A DNA stretch of 64,000 nucleotides from JAOUEA01 sp040882605 (GTDB lineage Bacteria > Actinomycetota > UBA4738 > HRBIN12): assembly GCA_040882605.1 (NCBI GenBank), contig JBBEAY010000059.1, positions 1-64,000 of the forward strand. Reading direction: 5' to 3'. The notes under the pieces were generated by a model, which was not told where the DNA came from, ran no database searches, and saw nothing but the letters and a program-made list of their open reading frames with translations. Positions 53,197 to 62,131 of this stretch are shown here, piece after piece. The position numbers were made by a program, and so were the translations under genes. Positions within the stretch are counted from its first letter, which is position 1. Each line of letters begins with the position of its first letter.

Positions 53197-54077
53197 CGCG
53201 GCGTAGCTGCGGCGATGACATCGAGTCTATCGGCGGGTCCCGCGGGCAACACGACGCACCAGGTCGCGCCTTCGGCGCGCAGCTCGTCCGCGAACCTGCC
53301 CCACTCCTCGGCCGTGCCTGCCCACACGCCCTCGAGCGGAAGTCCCCGCCCGGCCCGCTCGGCGAGCAGCCGATCGAGGTCGGCGCGGTCCTCCCCCACC
53401 AAGGCGATGCCGGCCCAGGTGGGTGCGACCACCCTTCCCTGGGCGCGACGGCGCAGCGAGGCCGCCCGCGCCGCGAAGGCCTCGGCGTCGAGACCCCAGC
53501 CGTTCCACGCATCGGCGACCCGCGCCGCAACCGCCAGCACGGCGTCGGACAGACCGCCGACCCAGATCGCGGGCTCGCCCGGAGGCAGGAGAGGACCACG
53601 GAGCGGAGGCACGTGGGCACCACCCGGCCACGAGCGCCCGCCGAACAGGGCGTGCAGCGCCTCGGCGGTCTCCTCGAGTGCGGCGACACGGTCGGCAGCA
53701 GGTGGGTACGGAAAACCGAACCGCTCGTGCTCCTCGGCCGAGGCCCGGTCGCCGGTGCCGATACCGATGATCGCTCGCCCGTGCGACATCGCGTCGAGGG
53801 CGGCAGCCTGCTTCGCTAGGATGCCGGGCGCCCGCAGCGAGACGCGAGTGACGAGCGTGCCCACGTGCAACCCGGGCTCTCGCGCGGCCACCGCCGACAA
53901 CACCGAGAAGACTTCGAGCGCCGGTCGGTTGGGCCCGCTGGGCGGGTAGAAGACCGGAGGGAACAGGTGATCGGGCGCGAACACGCCATCGATACCGAGC
54001 TCCCGTGCCCTGGCCGCGACGGCGAGCGGCCTGGCAGGGTCCTCGGTGAACACCGGAAGGGAGATACCCAGCTTCAA
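53193..54077 (-). CDS. LLM-class (F420-dependent) oxidoreductase
   Basis: A 294-residue luciferase-like TIM-barrel protein: KLGISLPVFTEDPARPLAVAARARELGIDGVFAPDHLF, LHVGTLVTRVSLRAPGILAKQAAALDAMSHGRAIIGIGTG, then PIWVGG-type AIWVGGLSDAVL and a C-terminal W..F loop. These match F420- or FMN-dependent actinobacterial oxidoreductases; the cofactor is inferred. TTG at 54077 is the start because it overlaps the ROK stop (TTGA), while further upstream the frame only shadows the ROK gene. Confidence 0.85.
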   Translation of the reverse strand: MKLGISLPVFTEDPARPLAVAARARELGIDGVFAPDHLFPPVFYPPSGPNRPALEVFSVLSAVAAREPGLHVGTLVTRVSLRAPGILAKQAAALDAMSHGRAIIGIGTGDRASAEEHERFGFPYPPAADRVAALEETAEALHALFGGRSWPGGAHVPPLRGPLLPPGEPAIWVGGLSDAVLAVAARVADAWNGWGLDAEAFAARAASLRRRAQGRVVAPTWAGIALVGEDRADLDRLLAERAGRGLPLEGVWAGTAEEWGRFADELRAEGATWCVVLPAGPADRLDVIAAATPR

Positions 54078-55042
54078 CGGCCGTCCCCGTCGATCTGTTC
54101 GAACACCAGCGCGGCAGCCCCGATCGCTGCCGAGTCGCTGCCGAGCGCCGCCTGCACGATCGGCACCTCGGGCCGGTGATGCAGCCCCTCGACCGAGCGC
54201 CGGAACGCATCGCGGGCCGGCGCGAGCAGAAGGTCTCCCGCCTCCGACACGCCGCCACCGACGACCACGAGATCGGGGTCGAGCACGTTGACGAGGCCGG
54301 CGATGCCCACGCCGAGCCTGTGGCCCACCTCGACGAAGATGCCTCGGCTCACGGTGTCGCCCTCGTGCGCAGCCTCGGTCACCATGGCGCCCGTTACCGC
54401 GGCTGGGTCGCCTCCAGCGAGCTCTGCGAGCGAGGAATGCGGGTGGCGCTTCGCGGCTCGTTGCCCGGTGCGAGTGATCGCGGTGCCGCTGGCGATCTGT
54501 TCCCAGCATCCGCGATTGCCGCAGCCGCACGACGGGCCCGACGGGTCGACCACGACGTGCCCGATCTCGGCCGCGAAGCCGTTCGCACCACGGTAGAGGC
54601 GGCCGTCGAGCACGATGCCTCCCCCGATGCCCGTTCCGACGCTGACCATCAGCAGGTTCCGCGAGCCTCGGCCGGCGCCGTGGCGGTACTCGCCCCAGGC
54701 TGCGGCGTTGGCGTCGTTGTCGGCGACGGCGAACAGTCCGAGCTCGCTTGACACATGCGAGGCGAGCGGCGCATCGCGCCAGGAAAGGTTCGGCGCGTAC
54801 CGCAGTATGCCCTCGCGATCGACCATGCCGGCAGCCGCGATGCCGACCCCTATGACCACGCCCGAGGCGGCGGCGGCCACCTCACGAGCAGCCTCGACCA
54901 TCGTCTCGAGCGTCGCCTGCTGGTCCTCAGCCGGCGTCGGCCGCACCTCGCGTTCGAGCACCATGCCGTCGCGATCGACTAGCAGGGCGGCGGTCTTCGT
55001 GCCCCCGACGTCGATGCCGATCGCCGGCCCCGGCTCGGTCAC
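54074..55042 (-). CDS. ROK-family sugar kinase (glucokinase-like)
   Basis: A 322-residue ROK kinase: AIGIDVGGTKTAALLVDRDG, NDANAAAWGEYRHGAGRG, GTGIGGGIVLDGRLYRGANGFAAEIGH and the zinc motif CGCGNRGCWEQ, followed by the VVGGGVSEAGD ATP loop. Glucokinase is the likely activity (glucose to glucose 6-phosphate), but N-acetylmannosamine or other sugars are possible. GTG 55042 overlaps the ArsA-like stop (GTGA). Confidence 0.9.
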   Translation of the reverse strand: MTEPGPAIGIDVGGTKTAALLVDRDGMVLEREVRPTPAEDQQATLETMVEAAREVAAAASGVVIGVGIAAAGMVDREGILRYAPNLSWRDAPLASHVSSELGLFAVADNDANAAAWGEYRHGAGRGSRNLLMVSVGTGIGGGIVLDGRLYRGANGFAAEIGHVVVDPSGPSCGCGNRGCWEQIASGTAITRTGQRAAKRHPHSSLAELAGGDPAAVTGAMVTEAAHEGDTVSRGIFVEVGHRLGVGIAGLVNVLDPDLVVVGGGVSEAGDLLLAPARDAFRRSVEGLHHRPEVPIVQAALGSDSAAIGAAALVFEQIDGDGR

Positions 55043-56247
55043 GGACCCGACGGATGCTCTTCGTCGCCCGGTACTGGCTTGCCGAACGTGATCTCCAGGC
55101 GATCGCCCGCGAAGGTCGCCTCTCGCACCACCAGACGCTTCAACGTCTGGGGCAGTATCAGGTTCCGCTTGTAGGAGCCGACACGCACGTACAGCTCCTC
55201 GCCGCGACGGTGGATGTCCATGTCGTCCCTGGAGACGAAGGGCAGGCGCATCGACACGACGTAGCGTCCGTCGCCACTCCCGCTCTTACGCACCCGGATC
55301 GGATCGTCGTGGTACAGCACCGCCGTAACGTCCAGCTCGCCGTACACCTCGGTGCCCATCTCGCCGAGCAAGGGCACACCCACCATCTCGCGGTCGAACA
55401 ACCGCGCCTCGAGGATCGGCACCGGCTCGAACGACTCGTGCACCGTAGCGAGATGCTCGGCCTGGATGTCCTTCCACTTGCCGAAGTACGGGTCGTTCAC
55501 CTCCTCGGGCAGGATGCGATTCACTACCACCGCGTCGACGCGATATCCGAAGAGGCCGAGATACGTATAGGTGCGGCGGGCCTCGGCGATCACCATCTTC
55601 TCGGGGTTCACGACGAGGCGCACCGACGACGTGCTCTCGTCGGTGAGGATCTGCTTCACGGCGTCGAGGTTGCGGTGCAAACGTTCCACCGCAGCGAACA
55701 CCTGGTCGCCGGCGATCGGCAGCGAGGTCATCTTCGAGAGCATGGGCCGGACCGTCCTCACGATGCGGCGTTCCACCGGGAAGATGCGCTCGATGTACCA
55801 GTTCATGATCTCGGGCAACGAGAGCAGTCGCAGGGTCTCGGCCGTCGGCGCGCAGTCGACCACGAGCATGTCGTAGGCGCCGCTCTCGACGTGGGTCTTC
55901 ACGTCGATCAAAGCGAAGATCTCGTCGAGCCCCGGGATCACCGTGAGCTCCTCGGCCTGGATCGTCTCGGTTCCCGCCCAGTTCATGAGCTGGATGAAGT
56001 AGTCCTGGATCTCGCGCCAGTTGTCCTCGAGGCGTTCCTGGGCCTCGACCTGCACGGCCCACAGGTTGGGGATGATCTCGGACGGCGAGGACCCGATCTC
56101 GACCTCGAACGAGTCGGCGAGTGAGTGAGCCGGATCGGTCGACATGACCAGCGTTCGGTGCCCGGTCCGAGCCGCTCGTACAGCCGTCGCTGCCGCAACG
56201 GTGGTCTTGCCGACCCCACCCTTGCCCGTGAACAACACGACCCGCAT
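55039..56247 (-). CDS. ArsA/GET3-like ATPase
   Basis: A 402-residue deviant P-loop ATPase: TGKGGVGKTTVAAATA (Walker A about 8-16), STDPAHSLADSFEVEIG (switch I-like), VVDCAPTAETLRLLSLPE (switch II-like) and a C-terminal alpha-crystallin-like beta segment (YVVSMRLPFVSRDDMDIHRRGEELYVRVG). This is the actinobacterial type with a small Hsp20-like tail, not arsenite-dedicated ArsA; known relatives handle membrane proteins or metals. ars genes are not nearby. It opens the run of 4-nt overlaps with the ROK kinase, LLM and cyclo-ligase genes. Confidence 0.87.
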   Translation of the reverse strand: MRVVLFTGKGGVGKTTVAAATAVRAARTGHRTLVMSTDPAHSLADSFEVEIGSSPSEIIPNLWAVQVEAQERLEDNWREIQDYFIQLMNWAGTETIQAEELTVIPGLDEIFALIDVKTHVESGAYDMLVVDCAPTAETLRLLSLPEIMNWYIERIFPVERRIVRTVRPMLSKMTSLPIAGDQVFAAVERLHRNLDAVKQILTDESTSSVRLVVNPEKMVIAEARRTYTYLGLFGYRVDAVVVNRILPEEVNDPYFGKWKDIQAEHLATVHESFEPVPILEARLFDREMVGVPLLGEMGTEVYGELDVTAVLYHDDPIRVRKSGSGDGRYVVSMRLPFVSRDDMDIHRRGEELYVRVGSYKRNLILPQTLKRLVVREATFAGDRLEITFGKPVPGDEEHPSGP

Positions 56248-56295
56248 GGACGAGAGCTTAGACGTGCGGCGGATCGGCAGGCCCGCGAGCGCGGG

Positions 56296-56736
56296 TCAGC
56301 CCATCTCGACCCGGCGCTTGAGCTTCTCGAGGGCGTTCTCGATCACGCGCTTGGCGCCCTCGCTCCGCAGGAACCCGGGGACCAGCACGCCGAGCTCGAC
56401 ACCGAGTCGGTACGTGACCTTGGTCTCGGACTCCGACACCTCGTGCAGCAGGTATTCCCCGCGGATGTCACGGATCGCCCCGCGGGCCTCCGACGTGACC
56501 CACGACAACCCCGTGTCGCCGGGCGCGTACCGGTAGGCCAGCGTGTACGAGGCCTTACCCAGCACCGGCACGTCGACCTCGTAGGCCACCTCGGTTGCGC
56601 GCCCGCCTTCGCCTCGCTTGCGGACCTCGACCGTGCGCACGTCGGCCCACTCGGTGTAGGACTCGAAGTCCTCGACGACTTCCATCACGTCTTCGAGGGG
56701 CGCGTCGACCAGGATCGAGCCTTCAGCTTGTTCCAT
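56296..56736 (-). CDS. SRPBCC-fold protein (polyketide cyclase/START-like)
   Basis: A 146-residue helix-grip-fold protein: MEQAEGSILVDAPLEDVMEVVEDFESYTEWADV, VDVPVLGKASYTLAYRYAPGDTGLSWV and ETKVTYRLGVELGVLVPGFLRS. It matches the SRPBCC/polyketide-cyclase group that binds a hydrophobic ligand; the ligand is unknown. It lies between the ArsA-like ATPase (48 bases downstream) and a zinc-ribbon membrane protein. Confidence 0.82.
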   Translation of the reverse strand: MEQAEGSILVDAPLEDVMEVVEDFESYTEWADVRTVEVRKRGEGGRATEVAYEVDVPVLGKASYTLAYRYAPGDTGLSWVTSEARGAIRDIRGEYLLHEVSESETKVTYRLGVELGVLVPGFLRSEGAKRVIENALEKLKRRVEMG

Positions 56737-56748
56737 CGGGGAAGAATC

Positions 56749-57447
56749 CTAGCTTCTGGCAGCGGCGATGACGCTGAGAGCGAGCATCATCACCGACGCC
56801 ATGATCACGGCAACGGTGGCCCACAGCAGCGCGCGCGACGACACGAGGGGCCGTCCACCGTCGGCGATGTGATACGCCTCCCACGCAGTCCCGAGATAGA
56901 CTGCGAGGGTCGATCCGAGGAAGAGCGCGAATACCCCGAACGTGCCCGCGGAGCTGACCCCCGAGACGAAAACGGTGGCCGTCATGCTGGCCAGCACGAC
57001 GAACAGCACGCCACGCGCCAGGCCGTCGAGCCCCCGTCCGGCCTTGCGGTGGCCCAGCCCGGGAAACAGCAGCGAGGCCGAGAGGGCGTCCTTCGGATGG
57101 ATCCGGGGGGGCGCTTCGTCCTGCCGCATGAGCGCCGCGAACGTGGCGCCGCACACGGCGCACGCGTCGAGCTCCAGTGCGTTCGCGTTGCCGCACGTGG
57201 GGCAAGGCCAGGTCGGAGCGGGATCCGACCTTGCATACCCTGATCCCTCGGCCGGCGCTTCGGCTTGAACCGCCTCGGTTGTAAGGGCCTCGGCTTGTCT
57301 CGCCTGGGTGGTCTGAGCGCTCGTCACCACCGCGGGCTCCGGTTCGACGAGCGAGCGGAAACACTGCCCACACCACTCCGCGTCGGGGGCCGCGAGAGCA
57401 TCGCAGTCGGGACAGCGCCGCTCCACCCCCGTAGGTCCAGTCTGCAT
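56749..57447 (-). CDS. Zinc-ribbon membrane protein
   Basis: A 232-residue protein. Two zinc ribbons are seen: CPDCDALAAPDAEWCGQC (12-29) and CPTCGNANALELDACAVCG (82-100). Three to four membrane helices follow from about 130 (GVLFVVLASMTATVFVSG, FGVFALFLGSTLAVYLG, ATVAVIMASVMMLALSVIAA). A region of Thr/Gln/Ala repeats joins the ribbons. Its role is unknown; such proteins are common near cell-envelope genes. It is co-oriented with the GT4 gene upstream and the SRPBCC gene downstream. Confidence 0.75.
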   Translation of the reverse strand: MQTGPTGVERRCPDCDALAAPDAEWCGQCFRSLVEPEPAVVTSAQTTQARQAEALTTEAVQAEAPAEGSGYARSDPAPTWPCPTCGNANALELDACAVCGATFAALMRQDEAPPRIHPKDALSASLLFPGLGHRKAGRGLDGLARGVLFVVLASMTATVFVSGVSSAGTFGVFALFLGSTLAVYLGTAWEAYHIADGGRPLVSSRALLWATVAVIMASVMMLALSVIAAARS

Positions 57448-57495
57448 GGTTGCAGGGTACCCCCGGCCCGAGCCGTGACGAGCCAGGCTCGACGG

Positions 57496-58626
57496 TCAGC
57501 TCGCAGCTTCCTGGAGCCAACCAACGAGCGTGCGGGTGATCGCCGGCCACGTGAGGTCTCGCACCACCCGTTGCCTGCCGGCCAGGCCCATCGCGCGGGC
57601 CCGGTCCGGATCCGCCAACAGGCTCGCGACGGCGTCGGCGACCTCAGCCACGTCGGCGCCATCGACGAGCCGGCCGGTCTGGCCGTCGACGAGCGCTTCG
57701 CGGGCCCCTCCGGAGTCCCCGACAACCACGGGTTTCGCGCAGGCGGCGGCCTCGATGAATACGTTGCCCCACCCCTCGACCTCGAGCCCCGCGAGGCGAG
57801 TGCGGCACGGCATGGCGAACACATCACCGAGGGCGTAGTACTGCGGAAGGTCCGCCTCGGAGACCTGCCCGATGAACACGACCGAGCCTTCAGGAGCCTG
57901 TGAGGCGAGCGCCCGCAGCCTGCCCTCGTACGGCCCGCTTCCCACGATCATCAGGGTGGCGTCGGGCACCCGTCGACGGACCCGTTCCATTCCCCGGATC
58001 AACACGTCTTGGCCCTTGCGCCTGACCAACCGGCTCACGCAGACCACGAGCGGCCGGTCACCGAGGTGGTGCCGCACACGCAGGTCGTCGGTGGGCAGGT
58101 CGGGCCGGAACGCCTCGATGTCGGCGCCCAGGTGCAGTACCGACACCGGCACGGGCCGTGGCACCGCCGTTCGCAATGTCCGGGCGATGAATGCGCTGCA
58201 GACGAAGACGCGAGCCGCTCTCGAGGCCGAGTATCGCATCGCGGTGTGGGCGCCCGGAGCGATCGACAGCCAGTACTCGAACCCATGCGCCGCCGAGAGG
58301 TATGGGATGCCGGCATCGACGAGACGTGGCCCGAGCATCGCGAGCGGGTACATCGCGCCGAACAACACGACCTGTGACCCGGTCTCCTCGACGGCGGCCT
58401 CGACCCGATCGCCGATGCCGGGGGTCGGCCACATGAAGCGTTCCGGCTGGCGGAGCACGCGATAGGGAGCGGAAGCGTCGAACGCCGCGGCCTCGTCGTG
58501 TGCGGAGCAGAACACCGAGATCCGGTCCGCGGGCAGCTGGGTCACGAGTGCCTCGAGCATCCGCTCGATGCCGCCCACCCGAGGCGGGAAGTCGTTGGTC
58601 ACGAGCAATGTGCGAGGCACGTCCAC
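57496..58626 (-). CDS. Glycosyltransferase family 4 (PimB-like)
   Basis: A 376-residue GT-B enzyme: TNDFPPRVGGIERML near the N-terminus, LGADIEAFRPD, VCVSRLVRRKGQDVLIRGM, VFIGQVSEADLPQYYALGDVF and the donor-site EGWGNVFIEAAACAKPVVVGDSGGAREALVDG. The EGWGNVFIEA motif with the N-terminal GG(I)ER fits mannosyl- or glucosyltransferases acting on phosphatidylinositol or polysaccharides. It heads the long leftward operon and is divergent from the YgfZ gene with 23 bases between starts. Confidence 0.88.
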   Translation of the reverse strand: MDVPRTLLVTNDFPPRVGGIERMLEALVTQLPADRISVFCSAHDEAAAFDASAPYRVLRQPERFMWPTPGIGDRVEAAVEETGSQVVLFGAMYPLAMLGPRLVDAGIPYLSAAHGFEYWLSIAPGAHTAMRYSASRAARVFVCSAFIARTLRTAVPRPVPVSVLHLGADIEAFRPDLPTDDLRVRHHLGDRPLVVCVSRLVRRKGQDVLIRGMERVRRRVPDATLMIVGSGPYEGRLRALASQAPEGSVVFIGQVSEADLPQYYALGDVFAMPCRTRLAGLEVEGWGNVFIEAAACAKPVVVGDSGGAREALVDGQTGRLVDGADVAEVADAVASLLADPDRARAMGLAGRQRVVRDLTWPAITRTLVGWLQEAAS

Positions 58627-58649
58627 GGCGCCGATATCCTGGCAGAGCG

Positions 58650-59507
58650 ATGCAGCCGCTCACCGCCCCCTCCGACGAGCTCGACGCCCTGACCCAGGGG
58701 CGCGCGGCGGTCGATCTGTCGGCCTACCGCAAGGTGCAGGTGCAGGGAAGCGACTCAAGGCGTTGGCTCCACGATCTGGTGACGACCGATGTGGCGTCGC
58801 TCACGCCGGGTCAGGCGAGGCGGTCGCTGCTGCTCGACCCGACCGGTCATATCAGGGCCGATCTGCACGTGGCCTGCGACGACGACGGCTTCTGGATGTT
58901 CCAAGCCCCGGACCAGCCCGACCACATCGGGGACGCGCTGGCGCCCTACGTGCTCTCATCGGACGTGCGGCTCGCCGACATGACGAGCGAGCACGGACTC
59001 GTGGCGCTCGGGGGCGAGAGCCTGCACGGGTTCACCCCGTCGACCCTGGGCGCGGGTTACGACGTGCTGAGCGATGCCGGGGCTGTATCCGAGCCCACGG
59101 ACCATCACGTGGCCGTGGGCGCCGAGGCGGCAGAGGTCTGGCGCATCCGCGAGGGACGCGCACGCATGGGGCCCGACTTCGACCGAACCTCGATACCGGC
59201 CGAGGCGGGGCTCGAAGCCACGATCGACACCGACAAGGGCTGCTTCCTGGGGCAGGAGTCGGTGGCCCGCGTCCGCAACATGGGTCATCCTCCGCGCGTG
59301 CTGCTGCACCTCGCCTCGCCCGGCTCTGTGGCGCCGGGGGCCGATATCGTGAACATCGCCGGCGAGAAGGTGGGCGTGGTTTCGAGCGCCGCGATCGCCG
59401 AAGGCGGCGGCACGGTGCTGCTCGCCTCTGTGCGCTGGGCTGCTCGCGGCGAACCGCTCCTGGACCCGGCGGGAGCACCGCTGCTTCCTGTCGGTGCATC
59501 GGACTAG
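58650..59507 (+). CDS. ygfZ: YgfZ-family folate-binding protein
   Basis: A 285-residue GcvT-fold protein used in Fe-S cluster assembly or repair with folate: ATGs at MQPLTAPSDELDALTQGRAAVDLSAYRKVQVQG, WLHDLVTTDVASLTPGQARRSLLLDPTGHIRADLHV and the hallmark DKGCFLGQESVARV with the conserved Cys. It lies at the start of the rightward set and is a related fold to the tandem GcvT-like enzymes. Likely supports the many iron-sulfur proteins of the FDH. Confidence 0.9.
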   Translation: MQPLTAPSDELDALTQGRAAVDLSAYRKVQVQGSDSRRWLHDLVTTDVASLTPGQARRSLLLDPTGHIRADLHVACDDDGFWMFQAPDQPDHIGDALAPYVLSSDVRLADMTSEHGLVALGGESLHGFTPSTLGAGYDVLSDAGAVSEPTDHHVAVGAEAAEVWRIREGRARMGPDFDRTSIPAEAGLEATIDTDKGCFLGQESVARVRNMGHPPRVLLHLASPGSVAPGADIVNIAGEKVGVVSSAAIAEGGGTVLLASVRWAARGEPLLDPAGAPLLPVGASD

Positions 59508-59655
59508 CCCGTTCGGATGGTTTCATGTCCCACGGACGTCGTATCGCAGGATGCATACGAACGGCCCTTCCGCTGACGCCTCTGCCTCTGATATGAATCG
59601 ACTCCCGCGGGCGCCATGCCTCGCCCGTGGGTCGCTCCGAGGGGGAGGACGAGTT

Positions 59656-59934
59656 GTGAGGATCGAGCGGTTCCCGAAGATCGACGTGAGCCTCTTGCCG
59701 CGCGATCCCGCCCCTCCCGACTTCTGGCAGGATCGAGCCGCCTGCTTCGGGGTCGACCCTGACATCTTCTTCCCGGTCTCCGAAGAGGAAGCCGGCCCGG
59801 CGCTCACGTTCTGCAACTCCTGCCGCATCAAGGAAGAATGCCTCGCCTGGGCGTTGAAGAACGGCGAGCGATACGGCGTGTGGGGCGGTCTCACCGAACA
59901 GCAGCGACGACGGATCCAACGCCGCGTGGCCTGA
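59656..59934 (+). CDS. whiB: WhiB-family iron-sulfur transcriptional regulator
   Basis: A 92-residue WhiB protein with GTG 59656 (GGGGGAGGAC upstream). Four cluster cysteines are at C30, C53, C56 and C62 (AACFG, TFCNSCRIKEEC), and the turn YGVWGGLTEQQRRR provides the G[VI]WGG and DNA-binding/AT-hook-like end. WhiB-type regulators are restricted to Actinomycetota and their phages, so this gene anchors the taxonomic call. The gap 59935-60151 that follows holds no clear gene or signal. Confidence 0.95.
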   Translation: MRIERFPKIDVSLLPRDPAPPDFWQDRAACFGVDPDIFFPVSEEEAGPALTFCNSCRIKEECLAWALKNGERYGVWGGLTEQQRRRIQRRVA

Positions 59935-60151
59935 GCCCGCATCACTGGGGCGTCGATCCTCACCTCCGCTGCACCACGCGGGCGGAGTGTCAGTGGGAAG
60001 CACCGCCCACGGGTCCACGGGTGCGATCGAGCCCCCGCCGAATCGGTGGAGGGCCGCGCGGCCCTGGCCCGGGTGCTCGCCCGCCTGCGCGATCCGTCGT
60101 CGCCACACCCACGCGAGGGCCGACGTGGTCGCCGCGTCTAGACTGGCCGGC

Positions 60152-61324
60152 ATGGAACGAGCGGTCATCGTCGAAGGGGCGCGTACCCCGGTCGGGAAGT
60201 TCCTCGGCTCGTTCGCCGAGACCCCGGCGGTGCAACTCGGCGAGCTGGCGGCGACGGAAGCGCTGCGGCGCGCCGGCGTCGAGGCCGAGCAGGTCGAGCA
60301 GACGATCATCGGCCACGCCCGCCAGGCCGGGAACGGTCCGAACACCGGTCGCCAGGTGAGCATGCGCGCAGGCGTGCCGAAGGAGATCAGCGCCTACAAC
60401 GTGAACATCGCGTGCGGCTCGGGCATGAAGGCGACCCAGCTCGGCGCGCAGCAGATCATGCTCGATGAGAGCGAGGTCGTGCTCGTCGGCGGCATCGAGA
60501 ACATGACCCGTGTGCCGTACCTGCTTCCCGACATGCGGCTCGGACACCGGCTCGGCAACACCGAGGTCGTCGACGCGATGTACCGCGACGGGCTGCTCGA
60601 CCCGTTGTGCGGCCTGATCATGGGCGAGACCGCCGAGAACCTCGTCGACATGTACGACATATCTCGCGAGGAGCAGGACGAGCTCGCGTTTCAGTCCCAG
60701 CAGAAGGCGCAAGCCGGCGCTGAGAGCCGCGCCGCGGAGATGTTCCCGGTCGAGGTGACGCATGGGCGAAAGACCGTGAGGGTCGCCGACGACGAGCACC
60801 TTCGACCCGACACCTCGATGGAGTCGCTGGCGAAGCTCAGCCCCGTTTTCCGCGACGGCGGCAGCGTCACAGCCGGCAACTCCAGTGGACTCACCGACGG
60901 CGCCGCCGCGCTCGTGCTCATGAGCGAATCGCGGGCCAAGACCGAAGGGCGCGAGCCGCTCGCGGCGATCACCGCGATGTCGTGGGCCGGGGTGCCGCCC
61001 GAGATCATGGGCATCGGGCCGGTGCCCGCCACCCAGAAGGTCATGGATCGCCTCAGCTGCACGATCGACGACTTCGAGCTGATCGAGATCAACGAAGCGT
61101 TCGCCGCCCAGGTGATCGCCTGCGAGCGCGAGCTGAAGTTCGACCGCGAGCGCTTGAACGTGAACGGCGGCGGCATCTCGGTCGGGCATCCGATCGGGAT
61201 GAGCGGCGCCCGCATCATCCTGGCGCTGGCCTACGAGATGCGCGCGCGCGATCTGTCGATGGGACTGGCGACGCTGTGCATCTCGGGCGGGCAAGGGCTC
61301 GCGATCGTGCTGGAACGTACCTGA
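60152..61324 (+). CDS. Acetyl-CoA C-acetyltransferase (thiolase)
   Basis: A 390-residue thiolase with ATG 60152. The acyl-Cys is C88 in VNIACGSGMKA; GHPIGMSGAR provides the active-site His and TLCISGGQG the proton-transfer Cys. INEAFAAQV contains the NEAF motif. It condenses or cleaves acetyl-CoA units in fatty acid or polyester metabolism; no phaA/phaB or beta-oxidation genes sit next to it. The gene for a RAM-domain protein follows after 14 bases. Confidence 0.92.
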   Translation: MERAVIVEGARTPVGKFLGSFAETPAVQLGELAATEALRRAGVEAEQVEQTIIGHARQAGNGPNTGRQVSMRAGVPKEISAYNVNIACGSGMKATQLGAQQIMLDESEVVLVGGIENMTRVPYLLPDMRLGHRLGNTEVVDAMYRDGLLDPLCGLIMGETAENLVDMYDISREEQDELAFQSQQKAQAGAESRAAEMFPVEVTHGRKTVRVADDEHLRPDTSMESLAKLSPVFRDGGSVTAGNSSGLTDGAAALVLMSESRAKTEGREPLAAITAMSWAGVPPEIMGIGPVPATQKVMDRLSCTIDDFELIEINEAFAAQVIACERELKFDRERLNVNGGGISVGHPIGMSGARIILALAYEMRARDLSMGLATLCISGGQGLAIVLERT

Positions 61325-61338
61325 GAGGAGCCAGAACG

Positions 61339-61629
61339 ATGGCCGCGGTGCACGCAGTGGTCCTGATCCAATGCGAGATCGACGAGATCGCCGAAGCCGC
61401 GCAAGCGATCGCGGAGATCGATGGCGTGAGCGAGGTTTACTCCGTGGCGGGTGAATTCGACCTGATCGCGATCGTGCGGGTTCCGTCGCACGATCAGCTC
61501 GCGAGCGTGATCCCAGGAGGCATCTCCAAGGTCGAAGGCGTCGAGCGCACCGAGACGCTCATCAGCTTCCAGGTCTACTCCAAGCACGATCTCGAGCGAT
61601 TGTTCTCGCTCGGCTTCGACGAGAGCTGA
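61339..61629 (+). CDS. Lrp/AsnC ligand-binding (RAM) domain protein
   Basis: A 96-residue protein consisting only of the RAM effector domain of Lrp/AsnC regulators (MAAVHAVVLIQCEIDEIAEAAQAIAEIDGVSEVYSVAGEFDLIAIV...). It lacks the helix-turn-helix, like the stand-alone RAM proteins of actinobacteria and archaea. GAGAGGAG precedes ATG 61339. It probably senses an amino acid and may affect the enzyme it is co-transcribed with. Confidence 0.85.
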   Translation: MAAVHAVVLIQCEIDEIAEAAQAIAEIDGVSEVYSVAGEFDLIAIVRVPSHDQLASVIPGGISKVEGVERTETLISFQVYSKHDLERLFSLGFDES

Positions 61630-61637
61630 CGGACCTG

Positions 61638-62015
61638 TCAGATCAGTGACGTGTAACTCACACTGACCGGCCACTCGATCGCGACCACGAGAGCGGTGCG
61701 ACCCCAGGTGCTGAGGTCGCCGCCATCGCGGCCCGCGTACTTCTCGAGCATGAGACGGCGGGCGAGCGCGTCTTCCTCGGAGGACCCATCGACGGCGCGG
61801 GCGCGGGTGGCGCGCTTGCGCCCTGCGAGCTCCAGCTCGACATCGGGCGTGATCATCAGGTTGCGCACCCAGTCGCTTCGGTCGCGATCACCCGCCATGA
61901 GGAACACGGTCTGATCGGCCAACGCGAACCAGATCTCGATGCGATGCGGTTTTCCGGTGATGCGGCCGGTCGTCGTGAGATAGCAGAAATCGAGCGAAGC
62001 GACGTCGGTTGGCAT
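61638..62015 (-). CDS. Nitroreductase/PPOX-like (DUF385) small flavin-fold protein
   Basis: A 125-residue split-beta-barrel protein: LDFCYLTTTGRITGKPHRIEIWF, VFLMAGDRDRSDWVRNLMITPDVELEL and RRLMLEKY. The T(T)GRxTGKPHRIE pattern is shared with DUF385/F420-binding or pyridoxamine-oxidase-like actinobacterial proteins. The cofactor is inferred; substrate unknown. It is convergent with the RAM gene. Confidence 0.8.
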   Translation of the reverse strand: MPTDVASLDFCYLTTTGRITGKPHRIEIWFALADQTVFLMAGDRDRSDWVRNLMITPDVELELAGRKRATRARAVDGSSEEDALARRLMLEKYAGRDGGDLSTWGRTALVVAIEWPVSVSYTSLI

Positions 62016-62019
62016 CGCG

Positions 62020-62127
62020 CTACCAGATCGCCCAGATCACGAGAGCGGCGATCACGACCAAAGCGCCGATGAAGATGGCGAGATCGGCCTTCTTCACCTT
62101 CCCGGGCTGCTGGTAGTTGAACCCCAT
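62020..62127 (-). CDS. Small membrane protein (35 aa)
   Basis: A 35-residue protein (MGFNYQQPGKVKKADLAIFI then GALVVIAALVIWAIW) with one C-terminal membrane helix and a basic N-terminal part. ATG 62127 is four bases after the stop of the 70-residue gene upstream, and its stop is four bases before the start of the DUF385-like gene. This compact spacing and hydrophobic pattern support it; function unknown. Confidence 0.6.
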   Translation of the reverse strand: MGFNYQQPGKVKKADLAIFIGALVVIAALVIWAIW

Positions 62128-62131
62128 CGCG

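Noticed and set aside
56282..56295. CCCGCG/CGCGGG hairpin just after the SRPBCC gene
   Set aside because: Stem of five to six bp with a minimal loop and no T tract; too weak to call a terminator.
59935..60151. 217-bp gap before the thiolase gene
   Set aside because: No open frame with a ribosome site, hairpin or repeat that stands out; seen as plain intergenic DNA.
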